Origin: an uncultured Pseudomonadota bacterium
GTDB taxonomy: Bacteria; Pseudomonadota; Gammaproteobacteria; Ga0077536
Direction of reading: 5' to 3'
DNA length: 64,000 nucleotides
Assembly: GCA_903825645.1 (NCBI GenBank)
Contig: CAIKBL010000081.1
Coordinates: forward strand, 40,403 to 104,402
In this document: in pieces, positions 28,367 through 36,915 of the stretch
Numbering within the stretch: the stretch's first letter is position 1
Layout of the letters: every line of letters begins with the position of its first letter
Position numbers and translations under genes: made by a program
The notes under the pieces: model-generated
What the model saw: only the letters and a program-made list of their open reading frames with translations
What the model was told of the DNA's origin: nothing
Database searches by the model: none

Positions 28367-29887
28367 TCAACGGGCACCCTGTCCGACGGCGAGTGCTTGC
28401 AGGGCTCCCCGGTTGCATCCCGATGCGGGATCAAAGGACACCTGTACACGCAAACCCACCGCATTCTCACCGGTCAGACGCGTAAAGGTTTCGGTATCCG
28501 CCAGACCATTGGCGACGAAGCGTCGCCCGTCAAGCAGACGTCCATAGAGGATGCTACGGACAGGCGTGTGGTCCCGCGCATACAACACCGTGTAGGTATC
28601 GATCACCCCTTCGCCCTGCGCCGCTTCGGCACACGGCATTGGCGCGGCGCCGGCCAGCGGTTGCGCGTCATCTTCGCGGTCCGGGAATTCAAAATTCGCA
28701 GTGTTCGGCTGCGCGCCATAAAGACCTACCGCGTACTTGTGCATGAACCAACCGATCGCGGTGGTCAGGCCGGAGCGGTAGCGTCCCGCGGCAATATTTT
28801 CTGCCATCGTCGCAATGCCGTGCAGGGCGAAATTACTGCCTGGGCCACCGAAAAACCCGAGGCCACCGGTCTGGGTCAGCGGTCTTCTGTCATTCTCTGC
28901 GATGCCGAGTTCATGACGCGCGATGGTCACCGCACAGGGGAAGCAGCTATACAGATCAAAAGCTTCCACTTCGCTGATCGGAACCTCAGCGCGGTTCTGC
29001 GCCTTACGCGCCGCGGCCGCTAAGGCTGGACTTTTCGTGTAGGCCGATTTCTCGATCAAAAAGCGTTGCCGATCGCGGGCGTATCCACCACCGAGAAAAT
29101 AAGCGACCTTTCCGGCACCACCCTGCAATTTCGCGGCGTACCGCGCTGTACTCATGAGGATCGCGGCCCCCAAATCAGCCGTGACGAGCGATACCATGCG
29201 CTTGGTGTAGGGAAAAGCGATCGGACGGTTGTCCGGCCCCGGCGTGACAATTTCCATCGCCGTACGGGGTGCGCGCGTCCACGCATTGGGATGGCGAGCC
29301 GCTACTTCGCTGAAGTCTGCCCACATCTGTCCGACGCTTTCTAGCCAGTCTTCCCGGGATTTTCCAGAAGCTGCCCATAAGGCATTTTCGAATAAAGGAA
29401 AACCATGAATCGGTAGCGTCAAGCCATGGCGCTGCTCCCATGGATTACTCCCGACAAGGTCGTCCTCGGCATAATCAGCGGGGATCCCGCGTACCAGCGC
29501 GCCTTCTCCGGTCGGGTCCCCCGCCGCGCGCGGATAAAACGCCTCCGCACCACAGACAAGCACCAGATTGGCTTCGTGGCGCGCTAACATGCCGGCCGCC
29601 TGATTCACGAAATGTTGAGGCGACTCGCCACCGATCCCCGAAACGCGGGTCATCACGGGGCGAGCGCCCAGGCGTCTAGCCAGTTCATCAGCTGGAGCGG
29701 CGAGGTATCGGCTCTGCGATCGCACCACCAGAATCGCATCAATCTGGCTCAGCGCATCAGTCCCCGCCTGCTGACCGGCGATACGCGCCGCTTGCTCCAT
29801 CATGTCAACGGGCCCCAGAAACGGCGGCTGGGCGTGTTTCGGCTGGGTGATTTGTCCCCACCCGCAGAGAACGATTTTTTCATGCAT
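28367..29887 (-). CDS. Thiolase-like acetyl-CoA acetyltransferase family protein
   Basis: VSGIGGESPQHFVNQAAGMLARHEANLVLVCGAEAFYPR; EAFDLYSCFPCAVTIARHELGI; GLGFFGGPGSNFALHGIATMAE. Confidence 0.85.
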   Translation of the reverse strand: MHEKIVLCGWGQITQPKHAQPPFLGPVDMMEQAARIAGQQAGTDALSQIDAILVVRSQSRYLAAPADELARRLGARPVMTRVSGIGGESPQHFVNQAAGMLARHEANLVLVCGAEAFYPRAAGDPTGEGALVRGIPADYAEDDLVGSNPWEQRHGLTLPIHGFPLFENALWAASGKSREDWLESVGQMWADFSEVAARHPNAWTRAPRTAMEIVTPGPDNRPIAFPYTKRMVSLVTADLGAAILMSTARYAAKLQGGAGKVAYFLGGGYARDRQRFLIEKSAYTKSPALAAAARKAQNRAEVPISEVEAFDLYSCFPCAVTIARHELGIAENDRRPLTQTGGLGFFGGPGSNFALHGIATMAENIAAGRYRSGLTTAIGWFMHKYAVGLYGAQPNTANFEFPDREDDAQPLAGAAPMPCAEAAQGEGVIDTYTVLYARDHTPVRSILYGRLLDGRRFVANGLADTETFTRLTGENAVGLRVQVSFDPASGCNRGALQALAVGQGAR

Positions 29888-30165
29888 ATGCTGAGTTCCT
29901 GGCGAGGCACCCGAAGACGAAGACGACTCAGCTCCCTAAATGGGGAGCATCTAGAGGGTAACGGAATTCCACAAACGCGCAAATCTTCACCACGCCGTCC
30001 CCCAGGGGCAACGCGTTAGATCCCGACGCGGACAGCATCCTGTGGCATGATTAGCGACCAGTGAAGGGGTACAGACGCCATCGACATGTGCCTCACACGC
30101 CAAAAGCAGGTGTCAGAAAGCCCCTGTATCGGTCGATGACCCACGTGCGTTAAAGGAAGTCCTCT

Positions 30166-30750
30166 ATGCCAAATCGATTCATGAAGGCCGCCCTACTAAC
30201 GCTGGCGAGTCTTTTTTTGTGGGCGCCCAGTACGGTATTCGCCGCCGCTTCGGCCTCGTCGACACCTGGCACTCAATGCAGCACGTGCAGTACGACCTTC
30301 CAATGCGCCGACGGTCTCAAGTGCGAGGGCGCCCGTTGCCGTGGCGAAAATCAATGTTGCCTTGACCTCGATTGCCCGACCGGGCAGCGGTGCCAGGATC
30401 ACCAGTGCAAACCCGCCGGTGGTCAGGCCGGCCGCTGCGGCGAATGTGAGACGGCGTTCCAATGCGCAGAGGGCCTTAGTTGCATCAGTGCCCGATGCAA
30501 GGGCAAAAATGAATGTTGCTTGAACCAAGATTGCCCGGCAGGACAGAGTTGCGAAAACCATCAATGCAAAATAAGCGGCGGCAAGGTCAATACCTGCGGC
30601 CAATGTACCTCATCCTTCGAATGCGCGAACGGCGTGAGCTGCAGTGGTGCGCGTTGTAAGAACGCCGATCAGTGTTGCCTCGATCAGGATTGTCCGGCGG
30701 GACAAACCTGCCAAGATCATCGCTGCGGCAACGCAGTCACTAAACATTAG
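30166..30750 (+). CDS. Secreted cysteine-rich protein with three tandem ~53-aa, ten-cysteine repeats
   Basis: Signal peptide MPNRFMKAALLTLASLFLWAPSTVFAAA; repeat consensus CxxCxxxFxCAxGxxCxxARCxxxxxCCLxxDCPxGQxCxxHxC three times. Confidence 0.85.
   Translation: MPNRFMKAALLTLASLFLWAPSTVFAAASASSTPGTQCSTCSTTFQCADGLKCEGARCRGENQCCLDLDCPTGQRCQDHQCKPAGGQAGRCGECETAFQCAEGLSCISARCKGKNECCLNQDCPAGQSCENHQCKISGGKVNTCGQCTSSFECANGVSCSGARCKNADQCCLDQDCPAGQTCQDHRCGNAVTKH
30277..30747 (+). repeat. Three tandem in-frame repeats, period 159 bp (30277-30435, 30436-30594, 30595-30747)
   Basis: Aligned translation: 53, 53 and 51 aa units with identical cysteine spacing. Confidence 0.85.
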
Positions 30751-30769
30751 TCAGGAGCTTCGATTCTTC

Positions 30770-31720
30770 ATGAGCGCAGGACAACGACTACCCAACACCC
30801 CAGATCCCATGTTCCGCTGGCCTGGTGCCCAGGGCGTAACCCTTGCCGGCGATGCTTGGGGAGATCCGCACGGCCCGCTGGTGTTACTCCAGCACGGCGG
30901 CGGCCAAACCCGCCACGCCTGGAAAAATGCAGGGGAAGCGCTAGGGCGTGCCGGGTACTACGCCATCGCTTTCGATGCCCGTGGCCACGGTGACTCTGAC
31001 TGGGCGCCTGACGGCGTCTATGGGCAGGACATCATGGTGGATGATTTGATTTGTCTGCTCAGCGCATTGGGCAATAAGCGCCCGGTCTTAGTGGGCGCTT
31101 CGATGGGCGGCGGCACGAGTCTGGTCGCCGTCGGCGAAGATCGGGTGGATGCCACAGCGCTCGTACTCGTTGACATCGCACCGCGGATCGAGACCGCCGG
31201 CGTTGAGAAAATAGGCGCGTTTATGCATCAGCGCCCCGAAGGTTTTGATTCTCTTGAGGAGGTCGCGGCGGCCATCGGCGCCTACCAGCCACACCGCTCA
31301 CCGCCAAAAGATTTGGCCGGTCTGGCGAAGAACCTCCGACTAGCGGAAAACGGCAAATATCGCTGGCACTGGGATCCTCGCTTCATGGCGTTGCGACGTG
31401 AAATGGACAAACGCGAAGCGCGTCTAGAAGCCTGTGCAAAAGCGCTAAATCTGCCCACGCTGTTGGTCCGGGGAGGCTTATCTGATGTGCTAAGCGAAGA
31501 AGGCGCCCGCGCTTTCTTAGCCTTAAGCACCCACGCGGAGTACGCAAATATTACGGGCGCGGGTCATATGGTCGCGGGAGATCGTAACGATATCTTTGGC
31601 ACGGCCGTGATTGATTTCTTGCAACGCGAGGTACCCGTCGACGGACAACCGCGGAAAGCCGCGCATACGCCCCATCCGCACCACGAAGGTCCACCAGGAG
31701 ATTTGATCGACGTCCCCTGA
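30770..31720 (+). CDS. Alpha/beta hydrolase
   Basis: LLQHGGGQTRHAWKNAGEALGRAGYYAIAFDARGHGDSDW; VLVGASMGGGTSLVA nucleophile elbow; GAGHMVAGDRND catalytic His. Confidence 0.92.
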   Translation: MSAGQRLPNTPDPMFRWPGAQGVTLAGDAWGDPHGPLVLLQHGGGQTRHAWKNAGEALGRAGYYAIAFDARGHGDSDWAPDGVYGQDIMVDDLICLLSALGNKRPVLVGASMGGGTSLVAVGEDRVDATALVLVDIAPRIETAGVEKIGAFMHQRPEGFDSLEEVAAAIGAYQPHRSPPKDLAGLAKNLRLAENGKYRWHWDPRFMALRREMDKREARLEACAKALNLPTLLVRGGLSDVLSEEGARAFLALSTHAEYANITGAGHMVAGDRNDIFGTAVIDFLQREVPVDGQPRKAAHTPHPHHEGPPGDLIDVP

Positions 31721-31752
31721 AGGGGGGGGGCACGGACGGACAGGTTGATTGC

Positions 31753-31785
31753 ACCCGGCACCGCGCGACTGGCGCGGTGCCGGGT
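31753..31785. terminator. Perfect 14-bp inverted repeat between convergent genes; possible bidirectional terminator
   Basis: ACCCGGCACCGCGC-gactg-GCGCGGTGCCGGGT; no clear T-tract. Confidence 0.6.
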
Positions 31786-31798
31786 CAGCCGCCTCTCA

Positions 31799-32452
31799 TC
31801 AATACAGGCTTTGCCGATAGTTCTCCTCAATCGCTGTATCCACGGCGGCGATCTGCCCCTCTGCAAGGGACATCTCTCCTGCGTCGGCCAATTGTTCCAG
31901 AATCATCCGACCCAGCGTTGGTAAAGCCTTGCGGTCCTGACAGGTCGCGCTGTCCCATAGTTTGCCGCGCCGAAGTGCCTTCGCGCAGTGCAGGAATGCC
32001 TCTTCTACTTGCACTCGGATCCCCACATGAGGAACCTTGCCGTTCACCGCACAGCGGGCGAGAAGTCCGGGATGGTGCAGTACGGTCCCGCGTCCGTTTA
32101 CGCGCAACATGTCGTCAAAACCGGGCACGAAGAAAAGTAAGGCAACCGCCGGATTTTCAACGATATTAAGCAGACTGTCGTAACGTGCGTTACCTGGTCG
32201 CTCGGGCAAAAACAGGGTGCGGTCATCCACGACGAGGACGAACCCCGGCACGTCACCGCGTGGGGATACATCACCGGCGCCGCTGACGCTCGCCGTTCCG
32301 AGCACCACAAAGGGTGAACGCTCAATGAAGGCCCGAGCGTACTTGTCGAGCTGGGTGCGCACTTTCCGGGCAGCAAGTTCCGACGGGATGCCTAACGCCG
32401 CGCGTAATTCGGCGGCCGACGTATAGAGCGTAGCTCCCGATTCATCGATCAA
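31799..32452 (-). CDS. Pyridoxamine 5'-phosphate oxidase (FMN-binding split barrel) family protein
   Basis: FIERSPFVVLGTASVSGAGDVSPRGDVPGFVLVVDDRTLFLPERPGNARYDSLLNIVENPAVALLFFVPG. Confidence 0.85.
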   Translation of the reverse strand: MIDESGATLYTSAAELRAALGIPSELAARKVRTQLDKYARAFIERSPFVVLGTASVSGAGDVSPRGDVPGFVLVVDDRTLFLPERPGNARYDSLLNIVENPAVALLFFVPGFDDMLRVNGRGTVLHHPGLLARCAVNGKVPHVGIRVQVEEAFLHCAKALRRGKLWDSATCQDRKALPTLGRMILEQLADAGEMSLAEGQIAAVDTAIEENYRQSLY

Positions 32453-32518
32453 CTGAGCACCTCATCCAAATCAACATGCTTGATGAAGGAACCAAGACGC
32501 CGAGGTCTCATCACCGCA

Positions 32519-32920
32519 TCAGCCCATGGTCTGCACTTTTTCAGGCAAAATTTTGTAGATCACCCGCACTTCGGTTGGTGAGCGCCACGGGTAACTGTCT
32601 TGCCCTATATATTTCTTGGTGAGGGCGTCAATGTGGAGATCTGCACCCGCTTCGGTGATCTCTACGACCCGACCGATAATCTGCAGGTAACGGTAAGCGT
32701 TATCGGGATCGAGAATGGACAAGGCCACCTGGGCGCGGGCCCGCATGTTCCTATCCTTGAGGCGGCCTTTGGCGGAGTTCACTACCACGTGCTGTCCATC
32801 GTAGGAAAACCATACGGGCGTCACCTGTGGACTCCCGTCCCGCATAATGGTTGCGAGGTGGGCAAAGGTGATCTTGCCGGTCAGCAGATCTTGGAAGGAT
32901 TCGGGAATGCGGTTCGCCAT
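32519..32920 (-). CDS. PPOX-class, F420-dependent-type oxidoreductase
   Basis: FAHLATIMRDGSPQVTPVWFSYDGQHVVVNSAKGRLKDRNMRARAQVALSILDPDNAYRYLQIIGRVVEI. Confidence 0.8.
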   Translation of the reverse strand: MANRIPESFQDLLTGKITFAHLATIMRDGSPQVTPVWFSYDGQHVVVNSAKGRLKDRNMRARAQVALSILDPDNAYRYLQIIGRVVEITEAGADLHIDALTKKYIGQDSYPWRSPTEVRVIYKILPEKVQTMG

Positions 32921-33034
32921 GAGAATTCCGTTCTATTTCTTAACTACGTTGCACTACTTGTTAGGTATGCAGGCTAGGGGCAGGACGCCGCGCCGTCAAG
33001 CAAACTGCAGTAGCGCGCAGGCCATTTTCCGCGG

Positions 33035-34527
33035 CTAAGGACCCTGGACTCGGTTACGGCCACGGCGCTTAGCGGTATAGAGCGCAGCGTCCGCGCGTTC
33101 GAATAGCGCACTCAAGGTTTCTCCCGGCTGTAGCCCCGCGACCCCGATCGAGACCGAGACAGGCACCCACCGCGACTGACATTGGAAAGCAGCTTGCTCG
33201 ACTAGACAGCGCAAATCCTCACAAATATGGCGCGCGCCGGCGGCCGAGGTGTCCGGAAACAAGGCGACAAATTCATCCCCGCCGAAGCGGGCCAGCAGAT
33301 CGGTTTTACGCGCTCGCCGCAGACATAGTTGAGCGCTGTGGCGGAGTACCTTGTCACCTACCTTGTGACCATAGTTGTCATTTATAATCTTGAAGAAATC
33401 CAGATCAATGATCGCCAGTGTCAAATCGGTTTTTTGCCTACGGGCCCGTAGAAATTCGAGACGGGAACGTTCTTGATAAGCAAGCCGGTTAGGGAGCCCG
33501 GTGAGCGTATCTTGGTGTGATTTTAGTTGTTCGTTTACTAAGCCTAAGCGCAGATCTTCTGATTCTCGCTCGATTCTTTTTATTCGCGTCATCAGCGCCC
33601 CGATAGACTCTTCGTAAGTCATCTGTTTCGAATGCTGCGCCTCCACGTAATGCTTGACTGAGGTCTGAATCAGCTGCACGTGGGATTCCACTATTTTTTT
33701 AATTCGGAAATTGGCACATCCCCGTTAATGGCGCGATCGATCGCGGCAACGTCCGTGTCGAATGCTGCTGAAAACTGTGCTGATACAGACACGATCTCCT
33801 GACTACCCTGCAGCGCGCTCGTTAAATCTGTCTCGATAGCGTGCAGATGCTGTGTTGCGCGTTTGAGATATTCACCGAGACTGCGCACATCCTGTCGCGC
33901 GACTGCCTGAACCTCATTCAGGAAAGATCTGACATTCTGCACCGCATCAACGCTTGATCCAGCCTCCAGACTTTCTCGTAATTTAAGGGCTTTTGATTCG
34001 AAATCGGGTGGAAGCGAGAGGCCATCAAATAGTGACGCAAACAACCCTCCGATCGCATTGGTCGCTGGTAGCGCTGGAATTTGGAGCGGCGCGGTTGCTA
34101 TACAGTCGTTAAGAAAACTCGCCATCTGAGACACCCACAACGGGTCGATACGGCCTTCAGTGGCCTTGTCGCGTAGATGGCGTGCCTCGAAACTTTGCGG
34201 CTCAGGTATCTGAAGCCGATAAAACAGTACGAGCCAATTCGAGATCCCCGCCTCTTGCGTCACGGGGTGGAGCAAGCATTGATAGATCAGACTTTTCAGC
34301 GCCGAAACGTCCAAGGGGATGGAGAGATTGCGAAGCGCTGCGAGCGCTTGTTCGTGACCAGCGAGAGACGAGCGGGGGACTTGAGCGCTAAGCAGACCGG
34401 CAAGCGCGCCGCGTAGGTCTCCCGCTAGACGCTGCGCGACATCGAATTCGCGACACAGTTCGCGATGCTGAGTACGCCACCCATCCTCAACTGCTGGAAG
34501 CAAAACTGAAGGCTCCGGATTCGGCAT
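33035..34527 (-). CDS. GGDEF diguanylate cyclase, split into two ORFs (33691..34527 N-terminal domain; 33035..33691 linker + GGDEF) at an A7 tract
   Basis: DTLTGLPNRLAY, LARFGGDEFVALFPDT; upstream ORF ends ...ISELKK* at TTAAAAAAATAGTG and the downstream ORF begins with the overlapping GTG. Confidence 0.8.
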
Positions 34528-34860
34528 GCGGAATTGCTTACCATCTGTCCCGCGATCGACCTTCTAGGACGTTGCTTGAGACGAGCCTGAATAAGCCTTC
34601 AGCCCGGGTCTGGAGGCGGCTTAATCTTGCAAACATCAAGATTCAGCGGGTCTATCTGCGTGTTGCTCGAAGATGACATCAAAAAAAACAGGTTTCTGCC
34701 AATCGCCGTCACGCGTTTCCGACATTGCCTCGAGCGTCGATGGCCCAACATCGGTCATGGGTAGCATCGTTGCTGGCTTTGTCGAAGCGCCGGGCTAAAG
34801 CCGACCGGCGACGCGGCGGCATCACCCGTAAACGACTGATTTGCGTGTGCAGGGTCGTGT

Positions 34861-35583
34861 TCAGGCCAGCGTGTGATAGATTTTTTGCACGTCGTCATCC
34901 TGCTCAAGTCGATCGATCATCTCGAGGACTTCTTTGGCCTGCTCTTCCGGTAATTCCGTCGGCGTCAGGCAGATATATTCGTGCTCCGCGGACAAGGGCG
35001 CTACGCCCTTATCTTCAAGTGCTTTCTGGACCTGTCCGAAGTCCGGAAAATTGCAGCGAATCACCAACTGAGGCTCATCTTTGTCACCCCGTCCCTCGCC
35101 CATTTCCTCGAGCCCATGGTCAATGAGGTAAAGTTCAAGCTCGTCCTGATCAATGCCTTCCGGGCTCAGGCGAAACACGCCCATGCGCTTGAACATGAAG
35201 CTCACACTGCCCGTCAGACCGACATTGCCGGCGAATTTATTGAAGATACTGCGCACGCTCGCGATAGTACGCGTCGGGTTGTCGGTCGCCGCTTCCACCA
35301 TCACCGCGACGCCATGCGGGGCATAGCCCTCATAGATCAAGACTTCGTAGTTCGTCGCATCCTTCCCCATCGAGCGTTTGATGGCGGATTCTACCTTGTC
35401 CTTCGGCATGTTGACGGCGCGAGCGTTCTGGATCACTCGGCGCAACACCGGGTTGTATGCCGGATCCGGTCCGCCGGCGCGTACCGCGATGGTAATGTCC
35501 TTACCGATTCTCGTGAATTGTTTCGCCATGCGATTCCAGCGGGCGAACATTGTGTGTTTGCGTGTTTCGAAAATTCGTCCCAT
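34861..35583 (-). CDS. yebC: YebC/PmpR family protein (probable transcriptional regulator / translation factor)
   Basis: [94 protein letters not shown]. Confidence 0.93.
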   Translation of the reverse strand: MGRIFETRKHTMFARWNRMAKQFTRIGKDITIAVRAGGPDPAYNPVLRRVIQNARAVNMPKDKVESAIKRSMGKDATNYEVLIYEGYAPHGVAVMVEAATDNPTRTIASVRSIFNKFAGNVGLTGSVSFMFKRMGVFRLSPEGIDQDELELYLIDHGLEEMGEGRGDKDEPQLVIRCNFPDFGQVQKALEDKGVAPLSAEHEYICLTPTELPEEQAKEVLEMIDRLEQDDDVQKIYHTLA

Positions 35584-35655
35584 GGCGCCGCTATCCTCAG
35601 ATCAAATGGTCCTGTCCCGCGGTATGATGCCATTATCCGAACGGAGATCGCCAAC

Positions 35656-36549
35656 ATGCCGATGCATACGCCAGTTCAGTACATGCAATCCATCACGACC
35701 CGCTACCTGCGGCTTGGCTACACCCCCTATAGATGGTTCGCCGCAGACACACCTCCGCCCTGGCAACCTCTCACCCAGCGCCTCAGTGAAGTTCGGCTGG
35801 GGTTGATTTCCACCGCCGGCGCCTACGTCCTTGGCCAGCGTGCGTATCACTATCGGGATGATGCCTCGATTCGCGCTATCGATAGCGACACGCCGGCAGA
35901 AAATCTCCGTTTCTCCCACATCACAGAAAACTACCTGGTCGCCGCGCGTCAGGATCCCGCATGTTTGTTGCCACTCAGCGGATTACGGACCCTGGTGAGG
36001 CGTGGCGTTTTGGGTGCCCTGTCAAAAAAGGTCTTTTCATGTATGGGGGGTATCTATTCACAACGCCGGGTACAAACTGAGACGGCCCCCGCCCTGCTCG
36101 CGGCGTTACGTGCAGAGGCGGTGGATGTTGCGCTGCTCGTCGCCATGTGACCTGTGTGCCATCAGACCGTGAGCCTGATAGCACGCCATCTCGAGGCCGC
36201 CGGGATCTCGACGCTCTGCATTGGCAGTGCCCGCGATATCCTTGCAGCCGGACAACCACCACGCGCTGTATTTGTGGACTATCCACTCGGCCATACCGTG
36301 GGGAAACCATTCGACGCGACCGACCAGGGAAACATTCTAGAGGGGGCGTTGTCCCAATTGACGACCATGACCGTACCCGGGACGCTGGTCAGCCTACCCA
36401 ACAGTTGGGGCTCAGAGATGTGGCGTGAAGAAGCGAGTACGTCCGACGGTGGCGACACCCGCCAAGCGCGGGATAGTTCACCTCAGTTTCAATATCCGGC
36501 AGATCGACTTGCTGCCCGCCGAACTGGTGCGCTGGGGGCCAATGAATGA
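35656..36549 (+). CDS. Candidate selenoprotein: glycine/sarcosine/betaine/D-proline reductase selenoprotein B (GrdB/PrdB)-like, TGA at 36148-36150 proposed as Sec
   Basis: Frame is continuous through one TGA: ...ALLAALRAEAVDVALLVAM-U-PVCHQTVSLIARHLEAAGISTLCIGSARDILAAGQPPRAVFVDYPLGHTVGKPFDATDQGNILEGAL...; ORF track splits it at 36150/36154. Confidence 0.75.
36154..36186 (+). promoter_or_regulatory. Putative bacterial SECIS stem-loop immediately downstream of the in-frame TGA
   Basis: GTGTGCCATCAG-accgtgagc-CTGATAGCACGC: 12 paired positions with one G-T wobble and one C-A mismatch, beginning 3 nt after the TGA. Confidence 0.6.
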
Positions 36550-36914
36550 CCGCAAATGAATGCATTTTTTGTGCGCCAGACCGCCCACTTATTGCGGAAA
36601 ACGACCTGGCGCTCGCGTTTCTCGATCGCAATCCCGTCAGCCCAGGCCACGCGCTCATCGTGCCGCGTCAACATGTCCGTACCATCTTTGATGCCTCGCC
36701 GGCAGTATATAGCGCCTGCTTCTCTCTGGCCTGCGAAGTCCGCCACTGGGTTACGCAAATGCACGCGCCGGATGGCTTTAACCTTGGCGTAAACTGCGAG
36801 GTAGCCGGTGGCCAAAGCGTATGGCACGCGCACATCCACCTGATCCCTCGTTACCATGGAGATGTGCCCGATCCACTCGGTGGCGTACGCAACGTCATTC
36901 CCCGGAGAGCCTGA
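36546..36914 (+). CDS. HIT (histidine triad) family protein
   Basis: CIFCAPDRPLIAENDLALAFLDRNPVSPGHALIVPRQHV...GQSVWHAHIHLIPRYHGD; overlaps the preceding stop. Confidence 0.92.
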   Translation: MTANECIFCAPDRPLIAENDLALAFLDRNPVSPGHALIVPRQHVRTIFDASPAVYSACFSLACEVRHWVTQMHAPDGFNLGVNCEVAGGQSVWHAHIHLIPRYHGDVPDPLGGVRNVIPRRA

Positions 36915-36915
36915 C

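Noticed and set aside
30196-30603. Minus-strand ORF antisense to the Cys-rich repeat gene
   Set aside because: Alanine-rich shadow of the repeats with no signal or RBS evidence; the plus strand has signal peptide, repeats and start context.
30277-30747. CRISPR-like array
   Set aside because: The 159-bp periodicity is coding (in-frame protein repeats without unique spacers); no CRISPR repeat-spacer pattern or cas genes were seen anywhere in the window.
34981-35655. ORF-track start of 34981..36150 giving a 389-aa protein
   Set aside because: The first ~225 codons are antisense to yebC; the family-like sequence starts at MPMHTPVQYMQ (35656).
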